Source: Anagrus nilaparvatae (taxonomy: Eukaryota; Arthropoda; Insecta; Hymenoptera; Mymaridae). From it: 64,000 nucleotides of DNA. A program made the translations under genes and the position numbers. Within the stretch, counting starts at the first letter, position 1. Each line of letters opens with the position of its first letter. A model generated the notes under the pieces. That model did not search any database and was not told the origin of the DNA. It saw only the letters and a list, made by a program, of their open reading frames with translations. Where the stretch lies: NCBI GenBank assembly GCA_022575985.1, contig JAKSXM010000142.1, positions 4,340,001 through 4,404,000 on the forward strand, in the 5' to 3' direction. Of this stretch, positions 50,640-60,734 are shown one piece after another.

Positions 50640-53600
50640 TATTTAGTAATTAATAAAGTAATAAAACTTACAGTAGCAATCATTCGTCTATAATTTAAAA
50701 AAATATTCTAACAAAATACCAGTATCTTATTGAAATATCTCATATATAATCATACCCTATAAATTTTTTTATATATTTTTAATTCAAAAATTCCACCTCT
50801 TCTCGTACCTTATTCTCCACCCACCTGGATAATACAATCAACATCATCTGTTTTATAATACTCCTTCCAATCTGAATCTTCTTCCTGCAGTTATTGCTGG
50901 TTGGCTAACTGGGAGGGAACATACAATATAATAAACATAGTTATAATGTAGAGAATGGAAAGGTGTTTATATACATAAAGAGGGGCAAAAAAAAGTCCTA
51001 CACATAATATATACCTTGTTAACATTCGCAAAACGACCCCCAGGAATTTAAAGGTGCTTGTCTTATTAGAGCTAAGGCGTGTGGATTTTCACTTCGGTCC
51101 CTTTTTAATTACTTTACTACTTCTAGTTTGTTTTAACATCTTCTCTTTATTTATTTGCTCCTTCCTTCTTCTTTCTTTTTGTTTTTTTTTTTTCGTATTC
51201 TTTCTTCTATTTCTTGCAACTTGCATAATTCATTAAATCAATTCTTGTTTGTAAATTATACATTTGTGAAATTTTGCGCTTCTGGTGACGTAATTGATTG
51301 ACGGATGACATTTTATATAATATGTACTATTCTTATAACATTAATTATTTTTTTTTCAAAAACCGACAGAATTTTTTTTTTATTATAAGCTTTTATTTAA
51401 CTTATGGGTTTTCTGTCTGTGAATGTCATAAATCTATTTCAATTTTTAGGGCATTCGTAGTTTTCATTTTTTAAAACCAAAAATCTACTATTAACTACGA
51501 ATTCTTAGTTTTCAAAGCCTAAAAATACCTCAATTACGAAGTTTTCAGTTTTTTAAAACCCAAAAAAACCTTAACTATCGAAGTTTTCATTTTTTTGTCA
51601 ATGTAAATTTAAATGTTAGAAGCGTCTGACTATAATTAACATTTTCTACTGATATTTGTATTACGGAACCAGTTCCTATCGAAACTTGTTTTTTAAATCG
51701 TTATTGAATTTGATAATCTTGCCTATTACTTTTAACGAAATTGGGCTGTTTAAAAAAATCCATTGACACAAAAACATGTTATACTTTGGTACAAATAATT
51801 ATAAACGTTAACTTCCTCTGTTTCAACAAGATCATTAGCAAATGCTTTAGGAAATTCTTAAAATTGTTTTTAATGATATAGAAATCAATCTAGAAGTAAA
51901 TGAGATAGAATACAGGTAACTGGTACATAAATTGCAACTTAAGATTTTAGAGGTGAAAAAGAACTCGTCGCTTGCAATTCGTCTCTTTTTCTGTCCTGTC
52001 AGTTTTTGTCGGCGGGATTAAACGAGATCACCCGCACGTGGGAAAGTGAGAGATTCGACCGTGGGGGGTCTCTACAGGTTCCTACCGCCTACTATAAATA
52101 TGTTTAAATATATATGTGTGTGTGTGTTGTATAACTACATGTATCTACACCTTTAACATTTTTTTTCTGCATATATACCTGTATTTAATACTCCTGGGCG
52201 TTCTGCAATCTTCGCCTTAGATGCTTACTTACTGCTTCTTTCTTGAGTGTCGTATATATAGGTATATATAGATCCTTAAAATAAAAACCCCTGTTACCGC
52301 GTCGCTTATAATATACTTTTGAAGATACCTCGTTTTCGCGCATTACTTTTTTTTCTGATTAATGTTTTTTAGCCTTTGTATTTTAGTTCTTTTATTCTTA
52401 TTTTGTTTGTTTTTATTTCTCTCTAACTATATTTTTATTATTATTATTATTTTTTTTTTTTAATTCATGGTTTTTTTTATGTGTTTGTCTTATTATGTAT
52501 TTATGACCATATCAATTTGTTATACATTATTCTTTTCATGTTTTTACATACATCAAAATATTTACGAAATTTAAAAATTAATTTTTCATTCAGCAAAGCT
52601 AAAAATTATTGATTAAAATTGTACAGGTTCATTATGGTCTCTATAGTTTGTGTAAAATTAAGTTTTTCTACTTTCCTTCATAATCAATTTAGGCGATTAG
52701 CTAAATAAGTTTCTAAACACATATTCTCTGGTCATTATTTGACTGGCAAAGATGTAGTTTATCAGCACCGACAAAGAAAAGTCGTATATAAGCTGTGACT
52801 AAAAAGAAGAATTCTTAAACTGCAGTTTACCACCTTTGCCTTGATTTGAGGAATCCTTGTATTTTAGGCCGTGTATCGTAATGTGCTATAATGACATATA
52901 TAATAAGGGTGAGTGGTTGGCCGAAATATCGGGTACCCGACATTAAAACTTGGGTTTATTCTTTCGGTTGTGTTAGATTTTTGCCCAAAAAGTTTTTAAT
53001 TCACTCGCTACTTTTAGTCTTTTTTCAAAAAATTTTGGACACTACCTGAAATTTGATCCGATTCAGTCCTATCTGACAAAAAACCCTAAACTGTCGGCTA
53101 CGCTTCTAAAATTTCGGGTAACCGCACACTCCTAATATTTATGTTTCTAAATTTATTTTTAACAACCATAAATATGTATACTTAAAATATTTGATATATC
53201 TATTTGGGTGGCTGATGGATCTCATTAGTTTTTTAAATTCAATTTATAAATCTGAACATACTCTTGTATTGGATATAAATATAAATAGATTTGAAGACTT
53301 TGATAAATACACTTGGTGGCGCTATGTATAACGATATCTCGCAGTCTGCATTTATTTATTTTTGCATATACCTATAATATCTTTACAATTTTTAACAACG
53401 TACTAAAATATTCAAATTTTGATTTTTTTTCTGTAAAACATTGATTTAATCTTATTTTATTTCACTAAAAAAATTTTGTTCACATAATTAGTACAAGCTA
53501 ATTAGAAATCCAATTAATTTGTATAATCGACGAAAAAAAATAAAAAATATTTAGAAATTTTGACATTTTAGTTGTATAAATTACTTAATTTTATTAATAT

Positions 53601-55740
53601 TATGGACCCCTTAAAAATTATCTATAATAAATTCAAAAATATGATATTAAATATTGTAATTACACGAATTAAAAAAACTAAAAAAATCCAATTATTCATG
53701 TCATTGACATTAAAGACCTTCAAATTATTTTTAATAGAAAAATTTTAATTATGACCTGATGACCCCATCGCATAATAATTTCTAAGAATAAAATAAAAAA
53801 ATTTCTTTTTTTGTGTTATGGTACAATTATTGTGATTATTATATCCTGTTTTATTATAAAATTTTTTTATAATAATTACGTGTTTTTTTTTTTTTATACA
53901 TTTAAAAAAGACATTTTTTTTTTGCTATTTAAATGCAAATATATTTTTTTAAATAGAATAATTTGGCGCCACTTCTATTTAGTCAATGACTTTTTTATTT
54001 TTTTAATACAATAAAAGACCAGGTATAGCACTTATAAGTAGTAGTATATACAAACAACATGATCAGACAAGAAACGATCGATATAATATTGAATTGACTT
54101 CTAAAAAAAAAAATTTTTATGTATCACGTTCGGTCTCTCTTAAAAAGTCATATTATAATGAATTTAATTTTTATTAGAGAACCATCGATATATATTTGAC
54201 TTTTGAAGGTTCCTTTTTTTAAGTGAGGATATAATAATAATAATAATGCTGTTCTTCTTTTGTTACCTTTTATTTTATAAAAAAAAAAAGTTCAATAAAA
54301 ATGCCGACTTTTTGTGCCTAAAATTTAATAAGCCCACGCGTCTAGTTTCTCCAGGAGAGTAATGAGAAACGAATTTGACGCACTATATCACGCATAAATT
54401 TACATTTGTTTTATTTATTTTTTATATTCTTTTAGTTAATCAGTGTAGAACTTGTAAAACAAAAATATTTTTTTTATAAAATTGGAAAATATGTATATTA
54501 GCCTATTCCTTAAAATTTTATATTTTTAAAGAAATGAAGTACCTATACTGAAAATTTTAGAGCTTTAGAGTATGTTCAAATATAAAGTAGTATGAAAATT
54601 TATCTCCTGAGATCGAAAATTTTAGCCCACAAGGTATCAAAAAAATTGAATATTTTAAAAAGTTGTCAGGTTAATATACGCAAAAAATTAAAAATATTAA
54701 AAGATTTATTTGTATCATACGAAAAAACATGAATGACCTGAAATTATGAGTAGGATTAGACAAGCGAGAAATTTTATATAATATTAATATTTTTTTTCCT
54801 TAATTTATTGTATCATATATTCGAATAAAAATAAATAATTATATGCAAAATTTTAAAAATTTATTAAAGTAGACAAAAATTTTAATCCCTTGATTATATT
54901 CATGTTAACGAATTTATTTGGTAACATCCCTTTGATCAAATTCTGATGGCGTTTAAACTACAAGCGCCACCCTTTTTTTTCTACGTCTTTGAAAAAAAAA
55001 AATTCTTTGTGTTTTTTTTTGTTTTTGTTTTACTACATTTTTTTTAATATTATTATTTAGTAAGACAACATTCTTTCACACGGTGAATGAGTAACAATGA
55101 GACTTGTTTGGTCTATGATTTAGTGTGAACGGTTTTTTAGCTCTAAATTTCTTTCTCAATGTGTGTTCTAATATCATCTTTTGGCGGTCTTCATAATATA
55201 GTCAGTCTATACTTTTTATTATTATTATTATTATATTTATTTTTAAAGATTATTTTCTACATATTTATAGTATCAAATTATACAAAGCGGAATTACTCAA
55301 TGCAAAAAAATAAAAATGCCACTCCTACTAAATGATCTGTTTGAAATATTTTTTTTTTCTGAAGCGATTTATATTTTATTTCATTGATCAATTTTATATT
55401 AAATTATATCAATTTAATTTACATTGCTATTCATATGTTAGGTACCATTTAATTTAAAATTTGGTAATTTAGAAATATACATTTTTTTGTAATATTGGTA
55501 AAAACAATAATTTCTGAGATTAGGAAATTTCATAAAAGCTATTTCCCGATAAGTATAGTGATTTGGCCCCCGAAACCTAACCTAACCAAAAAACACACCA
55601 ATTCCTGTTGGATTTAGACTTCTAGGCTACGACAGGCACTCGAACATCTACAATAAGCGTTTTTTTAGTTTTTATTTAATTTCTCGGACCCATTTACAGA
55701 TGTTACTCTATTCATAGGCTAGAAAACTAAACATTCTAGC
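50640..55740. other. Gene-free stretch
   Basis: No exon was identified. It contains the G+C-rich patch at 51955-52095, a GT microsatellite at 52115-52127, and a weak relative of the TTTACGRC MITE near 52770-52885 (CTGCAGTTTACC and TTTTAGGCCGTG). The remainder is A+T-rich, with long T and A runs. Confidence 0.4.
51955..52095. promoter_or_regulatory. G+C-rich unique block, candidate enhancer or promoter
   Basis: By eye about half of these bases are G or C, in DNA that is otherwise around four-fifths A+T. It contains CGTGGGAA at 52037-52044, which fits the Su(H)/CSL consensus. That site overlaps a CACGTG E-box (52035-52040) and follows GGATTA, an Otx/bicoid-type core, near 52015. It is not repeated elsewhere in the window and has no open frame. 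Clustered sites in unique sequence suggest a cis-regulatory element, but the target gene would lie outside what is visible. Confidence 0.3.
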
Positions 55741-55744
55741 ACTT

Positions 55745-55885
55745 TTCAAGAAAACATTATTTGGAGGGGGGGGGGGTAAATATGTCTGATTTAAGGGACG
55801 GGGGTCAAATATGTCCGATTTAAGGGGGAGGGTTAACATTTTGGGGCTTAGAATAATTTCGATTTAGGGACTTGCGAAATTCCTT
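55745..55885. mobile_element. CATGGAACATGTT-family fragment
   Basis: Only the interior is present. It has a G run of about 12 (from 55766), TGTCTGATTTAAGGGACGGG and its near-repeat, then CTTAGAATAATTTCGATTTA and GGGACTT. Both ends are missing or unrecognisable. Confidence 0.65.
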
Positions 55886-57660
55886 TAGAGATTTTATTCT
55901 GCTTTGTAGAGTATAATGCAATAAGACATGAAATAAAACTATTTTAATTTAAATTATTATTTATACAATAATACCAATAAAAATTTTGCACACTTAATTA
56001 AATAATCATACATTTTATACGTACAATTTATAAACATTATTAATAAATAAACCATATAAAAATCTCATAAAGGAGGCAACAATCCAATAAAGTACAAAAT
56101 TAAAACCACGCCTTCCTAGTTTCACGCATTATATTTTGAGTTTATAGTCGGTCCTCTCCAAATAATATCATTTATATAAAAATAAATTGAAATTTCATGG
56201 CTTTGTAACTTTTTTTATTATTAAAAAGTGTGCCATTTAATAGTTCAGATAAAATAAATATTTTATTTCTTGAATGGAATATAATTTTTTGCAAGAATAA
56301 TTGACAGTAATTAATTGAGAAAAAAAAAATAGTTTTTTATTGTTGAAAACTTAATTTACAGAAAAAAAAAATTATCTGCTTAATATTAGCTGAGTTGTCA
56401 TTTAAATCATAAAGTTTATATTTACCTACATGAGAACTTAGATTATTTAAAAATTTTAAAATGCATAAATAAGTCAAGTACCGTGAAAATTATTAAAGCT
56501 TGAATAAGTAAATAAATTATTTTCTTTTGAAAAGAAAGCATCGAGTCTTTCAAAGCATAAAAATATTAAATTTTAGAAGCGTGCAAAAAAAAAATACATA
56601 TATTTGTAAGAAATTTAAAAGGTGACAGATATACTTGTATATTTGAATAAGATTTTTATGACATTGTATATGAAATAAAAGATATTTTAAGAAAATGAGG
56701 TGAAATATGGTAAAAAAAATTAAATGGATGTATTTCATGCAATTTTTAGTAATGTTTGAATATTTTTTTTAATTAAAAATTTGAATTTTTAGGAGCTGTA
56801 ATTATTTGAAAGTTCTTTTTACTGACCATTTATCAATGTTGGTCTCCTTTAAATCAAATAAAAGTAATGAATTCATGTTAATTATTAGAAAAAAAAATAA
56901 AACAAGGACAATTTATGTAATTAAAGAATTAATATACTTTATTTACTTATTCTTAGGACATAGAAAAATATTAAAAACGTTATTTCAACTTTTATTGAAT
57001 ACATAAAAAAATGAATTGTAATAAATAATGTGGGTACAAATATTTAAATTATTTTTAACCCATGATTATTTAAATTAAATCGATTTTTTATTATATGAAT
57101 TTACTTTTGACGGGAAGAATTTCTTTTATTATAAAGAATAAATAAAAATATTTTTTTGATTAGTCATAAAATATTAATTAATATAGATTACGTACGTAGG
57201 TGAATAATCCTAAATGTATTTCAAAATTTTGAGGGGTGAATTTAACTTTGTTTCTAATAAATTAATTTCAACTAAAATTACAAGAACTGAAAAATTTAAA
57301 ACCTTGTTTATTGGTAATTATTAATATTTTGTCGACAAATTGAAGAAACTGCATTAATTTTAAAGTCACAGTTTATATGGGTGATTCTTTCTCTTAGTTT
57401 TTTATTCCCATTGGCCTCATTAACTCAGTATATCCTAAGAACGCATTTTAGGCACTGATCGGCGGCAGGTTGACATTTAAAATCAGAAAAATCATTAAAA
57501 GTTAGGTTAATTATTAATAAAACCCTATGCTTTTATATGCGTAGGCATATAAGAATGTTTTGGGACCTCATGAAGCTAAAAAACCAAATTCATTTCACTT
57601 GAGAGAGTTTTTTTTTATTCTTACGTTCTAATTATTTCTAGAAACATTTAATAATTCTTT

Positions 57661-57862
57661 CTCTACTTGCGGACAATAATGACTATATTCCAGTTTTGAG
57701 AGGCCGTCATTATTGCCCTAAATAGAGAAAAAACATTCTGAAACTCGTGTTAGAAACGTTTATTGTACTAAATGCGACTACAGTCCCTCGGCGCTACGCG
57801 CCTTGGGCCTATAATCCGTCGCATTTACCAAAATAAACTTTTCTAAAACCCGTTTAAGAATG
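57661..57862. mobile_element. Two adjacent hairpin MITEs
   Basis: At 57661-57727, GGACAATAATGAC faces GTCATTATTGCCC. At 57734-57862, CATTCTGAAACTCGTGTTAG faces its degenerate complement ending CCCGTTTAAGAATG. The inner arms there are AAATGCGAC and GTCGCATTTACC, and the apex is CTCGGCGCTACGCGCC. Both are non-coding palindromes. Confidence 0.65.
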
Positions 57863-58213
57863 TAGTATTATTACATATTTTTGAACCAAGATGTTTTTGG
57901 TTTATCATTTATTATATAATCTTTGAAATTCATTTCACTTGCGAGAGTTTTTTTTAGTTCTAATTATTTCTAAAAAAATTAAATAATTCTTTATCACATA
58001 TTTTTGAACCAAGATATTTTTGGTTTAAAATTTATTATATAATCTTTGAAATTCATTTCACTTGCGAGAGTTTCTTTTAATTCTTACATTTAATAATTCT
58101 TTATTACATATTTTTGAACTCAGATGTTTTTGGTTTATCATTTATTATATAATCTTTGAAATTCATTTCACTTGCGAGAGTTTTTTTTAACTCAAACGTT
58201 CTAATTATTTTTC

Positions 58214-58285
58214 TGTACAGTAACCACGAAAGTAAGATTTCCTGGCCGCTCTGCGGCCAAGGAAATCGAAATTTCTTGATACTGT
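58214..58285. mobile_element. Small hairpin MITE with a G+C-rich apex
   Basis: CTGTACAGTA and TTTCCTGG face CCAAGGAAA and TACTGTCGCAG around the apex TGGCCGCTCTGCGGCCA. The element is about 72 bp. Confidence 0.6.
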
Positions 58286-58392
58286 CGCAGAAAAATTCTA
58301 TACGGCCCTTTTCTATAAATAAATAATGCCCCAAATCGCAGCTTACCATCCTCGGCTTTGCCTCGGAAGGTAATTTACGTGCGATTTGGGCC

Positions 58393-59950
58393 TAGTGCTT
58401 CACGCGAGACCGAGAGTTTTTTGGTCTCGTCTCGGTCTCGTCTCGAAAAGCGAGACGAGATCGAGACGAGATCTGCCAATAAAAATTGCGAGACGAGAAC
58501 GAGACTTAAAAAAGTCTCGACGAGAAATCTCGAAGTCTCGAAAATTTCTCATAGAATAAATAATTTAAATAAAAACTTTTTTTTTCCAATCAGCAACTTC
58601 TTTAAAAATTAAAATTTTTGGAATTTTTAATTTAAGTTATTATAGAAATGAAAACATGTATTGCAGAAACCATATAATAAGTTTTATAGGTATAGCTAAT
58701 TTAAATTAATATTATTATTATAATCATAATATTTTTACAACCCTGTAGCTTCCTACAAAAAAAGACAAGAGATTGAGGGCAAACAGGAATATAAAAAAAT
58801 TTAAATAAAGGTCTCCGATATTTTTTTCAATTGAATCCTTAAAATCTTGTTATTTTAGATTGATTTTATTTTTAATTTACAAGAAATAATAATAAAAGTT
58901 TTGTGACTTATGTAACATAATAAATACATAAATACATATATGTTTTAAATATTAAATAATGGTGTTTTATAAAGGTATTTATGGTACCATATTCTCTTCA
59001 AAAACTCTTGTTTTATTACCGGTAATATAAAATTCAAATCAATTGGTATACCAAAATTGTACATACCGAGAGCACTATTAAATCCATTTAAATTTTTGTT
59101 ATAATTTATCAATAAGTAAATAATGGATATTAAAGTAAATAATTAAAAATTATAATATAATTTCAAGTTCACTTATAGTTTTTATAGGAATTTCATTCAC
59201 TTAAGATTGTAATTTCGATTACAAAATTTTAACAAAAAATAAAAAAATTGTAAATGGCTACAATTATATTATGTATATTATTGTACCATATATTTTTATC
59301 GAATTACAGAATTCTAAAATTAAGAAAACTATGAAAAGTTTAAGAACTATGAAAAGTTAAAAAAATAGTATATTAAGTATCAAGGGCGTAAAAGTTTCGG
59401 CACTAGCGTGAGCACTAGCACGAGTGATCGGCGAAGCCGGGCACGAGTGAAATGTGTTCACGCTCGTGTCTAAAGTATTTCGCCCATGATGCTTACACTA
59501 TTTTTTGCCCACCGAGGCGTAAAACGAGTTCAGAAAATTCTTTACACACGAGTTTTACGCCCGGGCCCCGGGAGGGCAAAAAAGTTATTTATTTTTTCAG
59601 TCCGTTTTTATATTTGAAAAATAAGATTTGACTGCAAATGCAATTGTCTAGGCGGTCAAATTTCTATATATTTTTTCCGTTAATTAACTTATGGTTTTTC
59701 ATTATAAGCGAAAACAATAATCACCTGAAGATAGAAAATAGATCATTATTACCAAGTATAATTAAAAAAAAAATTTTTTTATTTTTGTGAGGCGAGAGTT
59801 CGAGACTTTCGAGACATTTTCGAGACGAGACGAGACGAAACCGAGATCGAGACGAGACGAGACGAGACGAGACTTACGAAAAATGAGATTTTTCGAGACC
59901 GAGACGAGATCGGGGAAAATCTCGTCTCTCTCGTCTCGCGTGAAGCACTA
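58393..59950. mobile_element. hAT-type MITE with GAGACGAGA-repeat arms
   Basis: The terminal inverted repeats are TAGTGCTTCACGCGAGAC and its complement GTCTCGCGTGAAGCACTA. They are flanked by the perfect 8-bp direct repeat TTTGGGCC (58385-58392 and 59951-59958). An 8-bp duplication and TAGTG-type ends are hallmarks of hAT transposons. The terminal 100-150 bp on each side consist largely of repeated GAGAC/GTCTC words in both orientations, so each arm can also fold on itself. The interior is A+T-rich and non-coding, except for the G+C-rich hairpins at 59355-59590. No transposase is present. The open frames at 58358-58612 and 59787-60011 are read-throughs of the repeat words. Confidence 0.9.
59355..59590. 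mobile_element. Two G+C-rich hairpins inside the hAT-type MITE
   Basis: In the first, TAGTATATTAAGTATCAAGG and GGCG face CGCCCATGATGCTTACACTA, with an inner GGCGAAGCC apex near 59432. In the second, TTTTTTGCCCACCGAGGCGT and AAAACGAG face CGAGTTTTACGCC and GGGAGGGCAAAAAA. Both look like additional small insertions within the host MITE. Confidence 0.6.
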
Positions 59951-60666
59951 TTTGGGCCATTCTTTACTTATCTCGACACGAGCCGTAAATATACTATCTA
60001 GAAACATTTAATAATTCTTTATTACATATTTTTGAACCAAGATATTTTTGGTTTAATCTAATCTCTAGAAACATTTGATAATTCTTTATTAAATATTTTT
60101 GAACCAAAATGTTTTTGATTTATCATTTATTATATAAACTTTGAAATTCATTTCACTTGCGAGAGTTTTTTTTAACGCCATCCTAAATCCCTGTGCTTTT
60201 AACATTGAGTTGGTAAGGCAGAGTTCATTTTGAAAAAGGTCGCCAATCCATTTCTAATAAAATTTGTGGCTTCATATTGATTGATTCCCTTGGAAAAATT
60301 ATTCTTTATAGCCTAAAACATTTTTTTTGTTTTTTCTACAGTTTAAAGAATGCCTGCATTTAAGAAATTTTTACCGACACATTTGGGTTTAGGATAGCCT
60401 TAAATGAGTAAACAAATAAATAAAAACAAGCAGTTTCATGCGAAAATAATTTGATTTATTTAGTTAGCGTTCTTCTCTATATGGAAGCCTTTTCAGGACA
60501 TTAATTGTTGTTCTTTATAACTCGCTTTATAAATGTAGAATATATTGTAAATATATTTTCACGTATAAATGTTTTGCTGACTTTTATAAAAAAATTAGTC
60601 TTCTAAAGAGGTTTTCATGTGGAAGCCAAATGTAGACTACCCAATAATTCAAATGCAACGCATACC

Positions 60667-60672
60667 TTTATT
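60667..60672 (-). terminator. Candidate polyadenylation signal of the odorant receptor
   Basis: AATAAA on the minus strand lies about 63 bases past the receptor stop codon, in the context ATTAATAAAGG. Spacing and orientation are suitable, but the hexamer is common in such A+T-rich DNA. Confidence 0.45.
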
Positions 60673-60734
60673 AATCTTACAAACATTAAAAATTATTATT
60701 TCAAACCTTGTTTCAAATATAAATAAATTTTAAA

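Larger units (their letters stand above)
58297..59992. mobile_element. TTTACGRC-family MITE split by a hAT-type MITE
   Basis: The left half (58297-58392) runs from TATACGGCCCTTTTC through ATGCCCCAAATCGCAG and the apex CCTCGGCTTTGCCTCGG to GCGATTTGGGCC. The right half (59951-59992) runs from TTTGGGCCATTCTTTAC to GAGCCGTAAA. Without the intervening 1.56 kb and one copy of TTTGGGCC, the halves line up with the intact copy at 46008. Confidence 0.8.
57587..60175. repeat. Roughly 110-125-bp array split by nested insertions
   Basis: The landmark TTCATTTCACTTGCGAGAG or a close variant occurs near 57590, 57930, 58051, 58161 and 60147. Each is followed by TTCTAATTATTTCTAGAAAC-like sequence and TTTGAACCAAGATATTTTTG. 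The fourth unit breaks off near 58210 and its continuation (CTAGAAACATTTAATAATTC) resumes at 59999. That shows about 1.79 kb was inserted into an existing array. Confidence 0.8.

Noticed and set aside
53300..54990. Recurring GGCGCC/AGCGCCAC words near 53320, 53966 and 54961
   Set aside because: The matches are only 6-10 bases with unrelated flanks, too short to define a repeat family.
55576..55587. CCTAACCTAACC, resembling the insect telomere repeat TTAGG
   Set aside because: Two units are too few for a telomeric array or interstitial telomere and can occur by chance.
58358..60011. Two plus-strand frames rich in Glu, Thr and Arg (58358-58612 and 59787-60011)
   Set aside because: They are translations of GAGAC/GTCTC repeat words in the hAT-type MITE arms, not genes.
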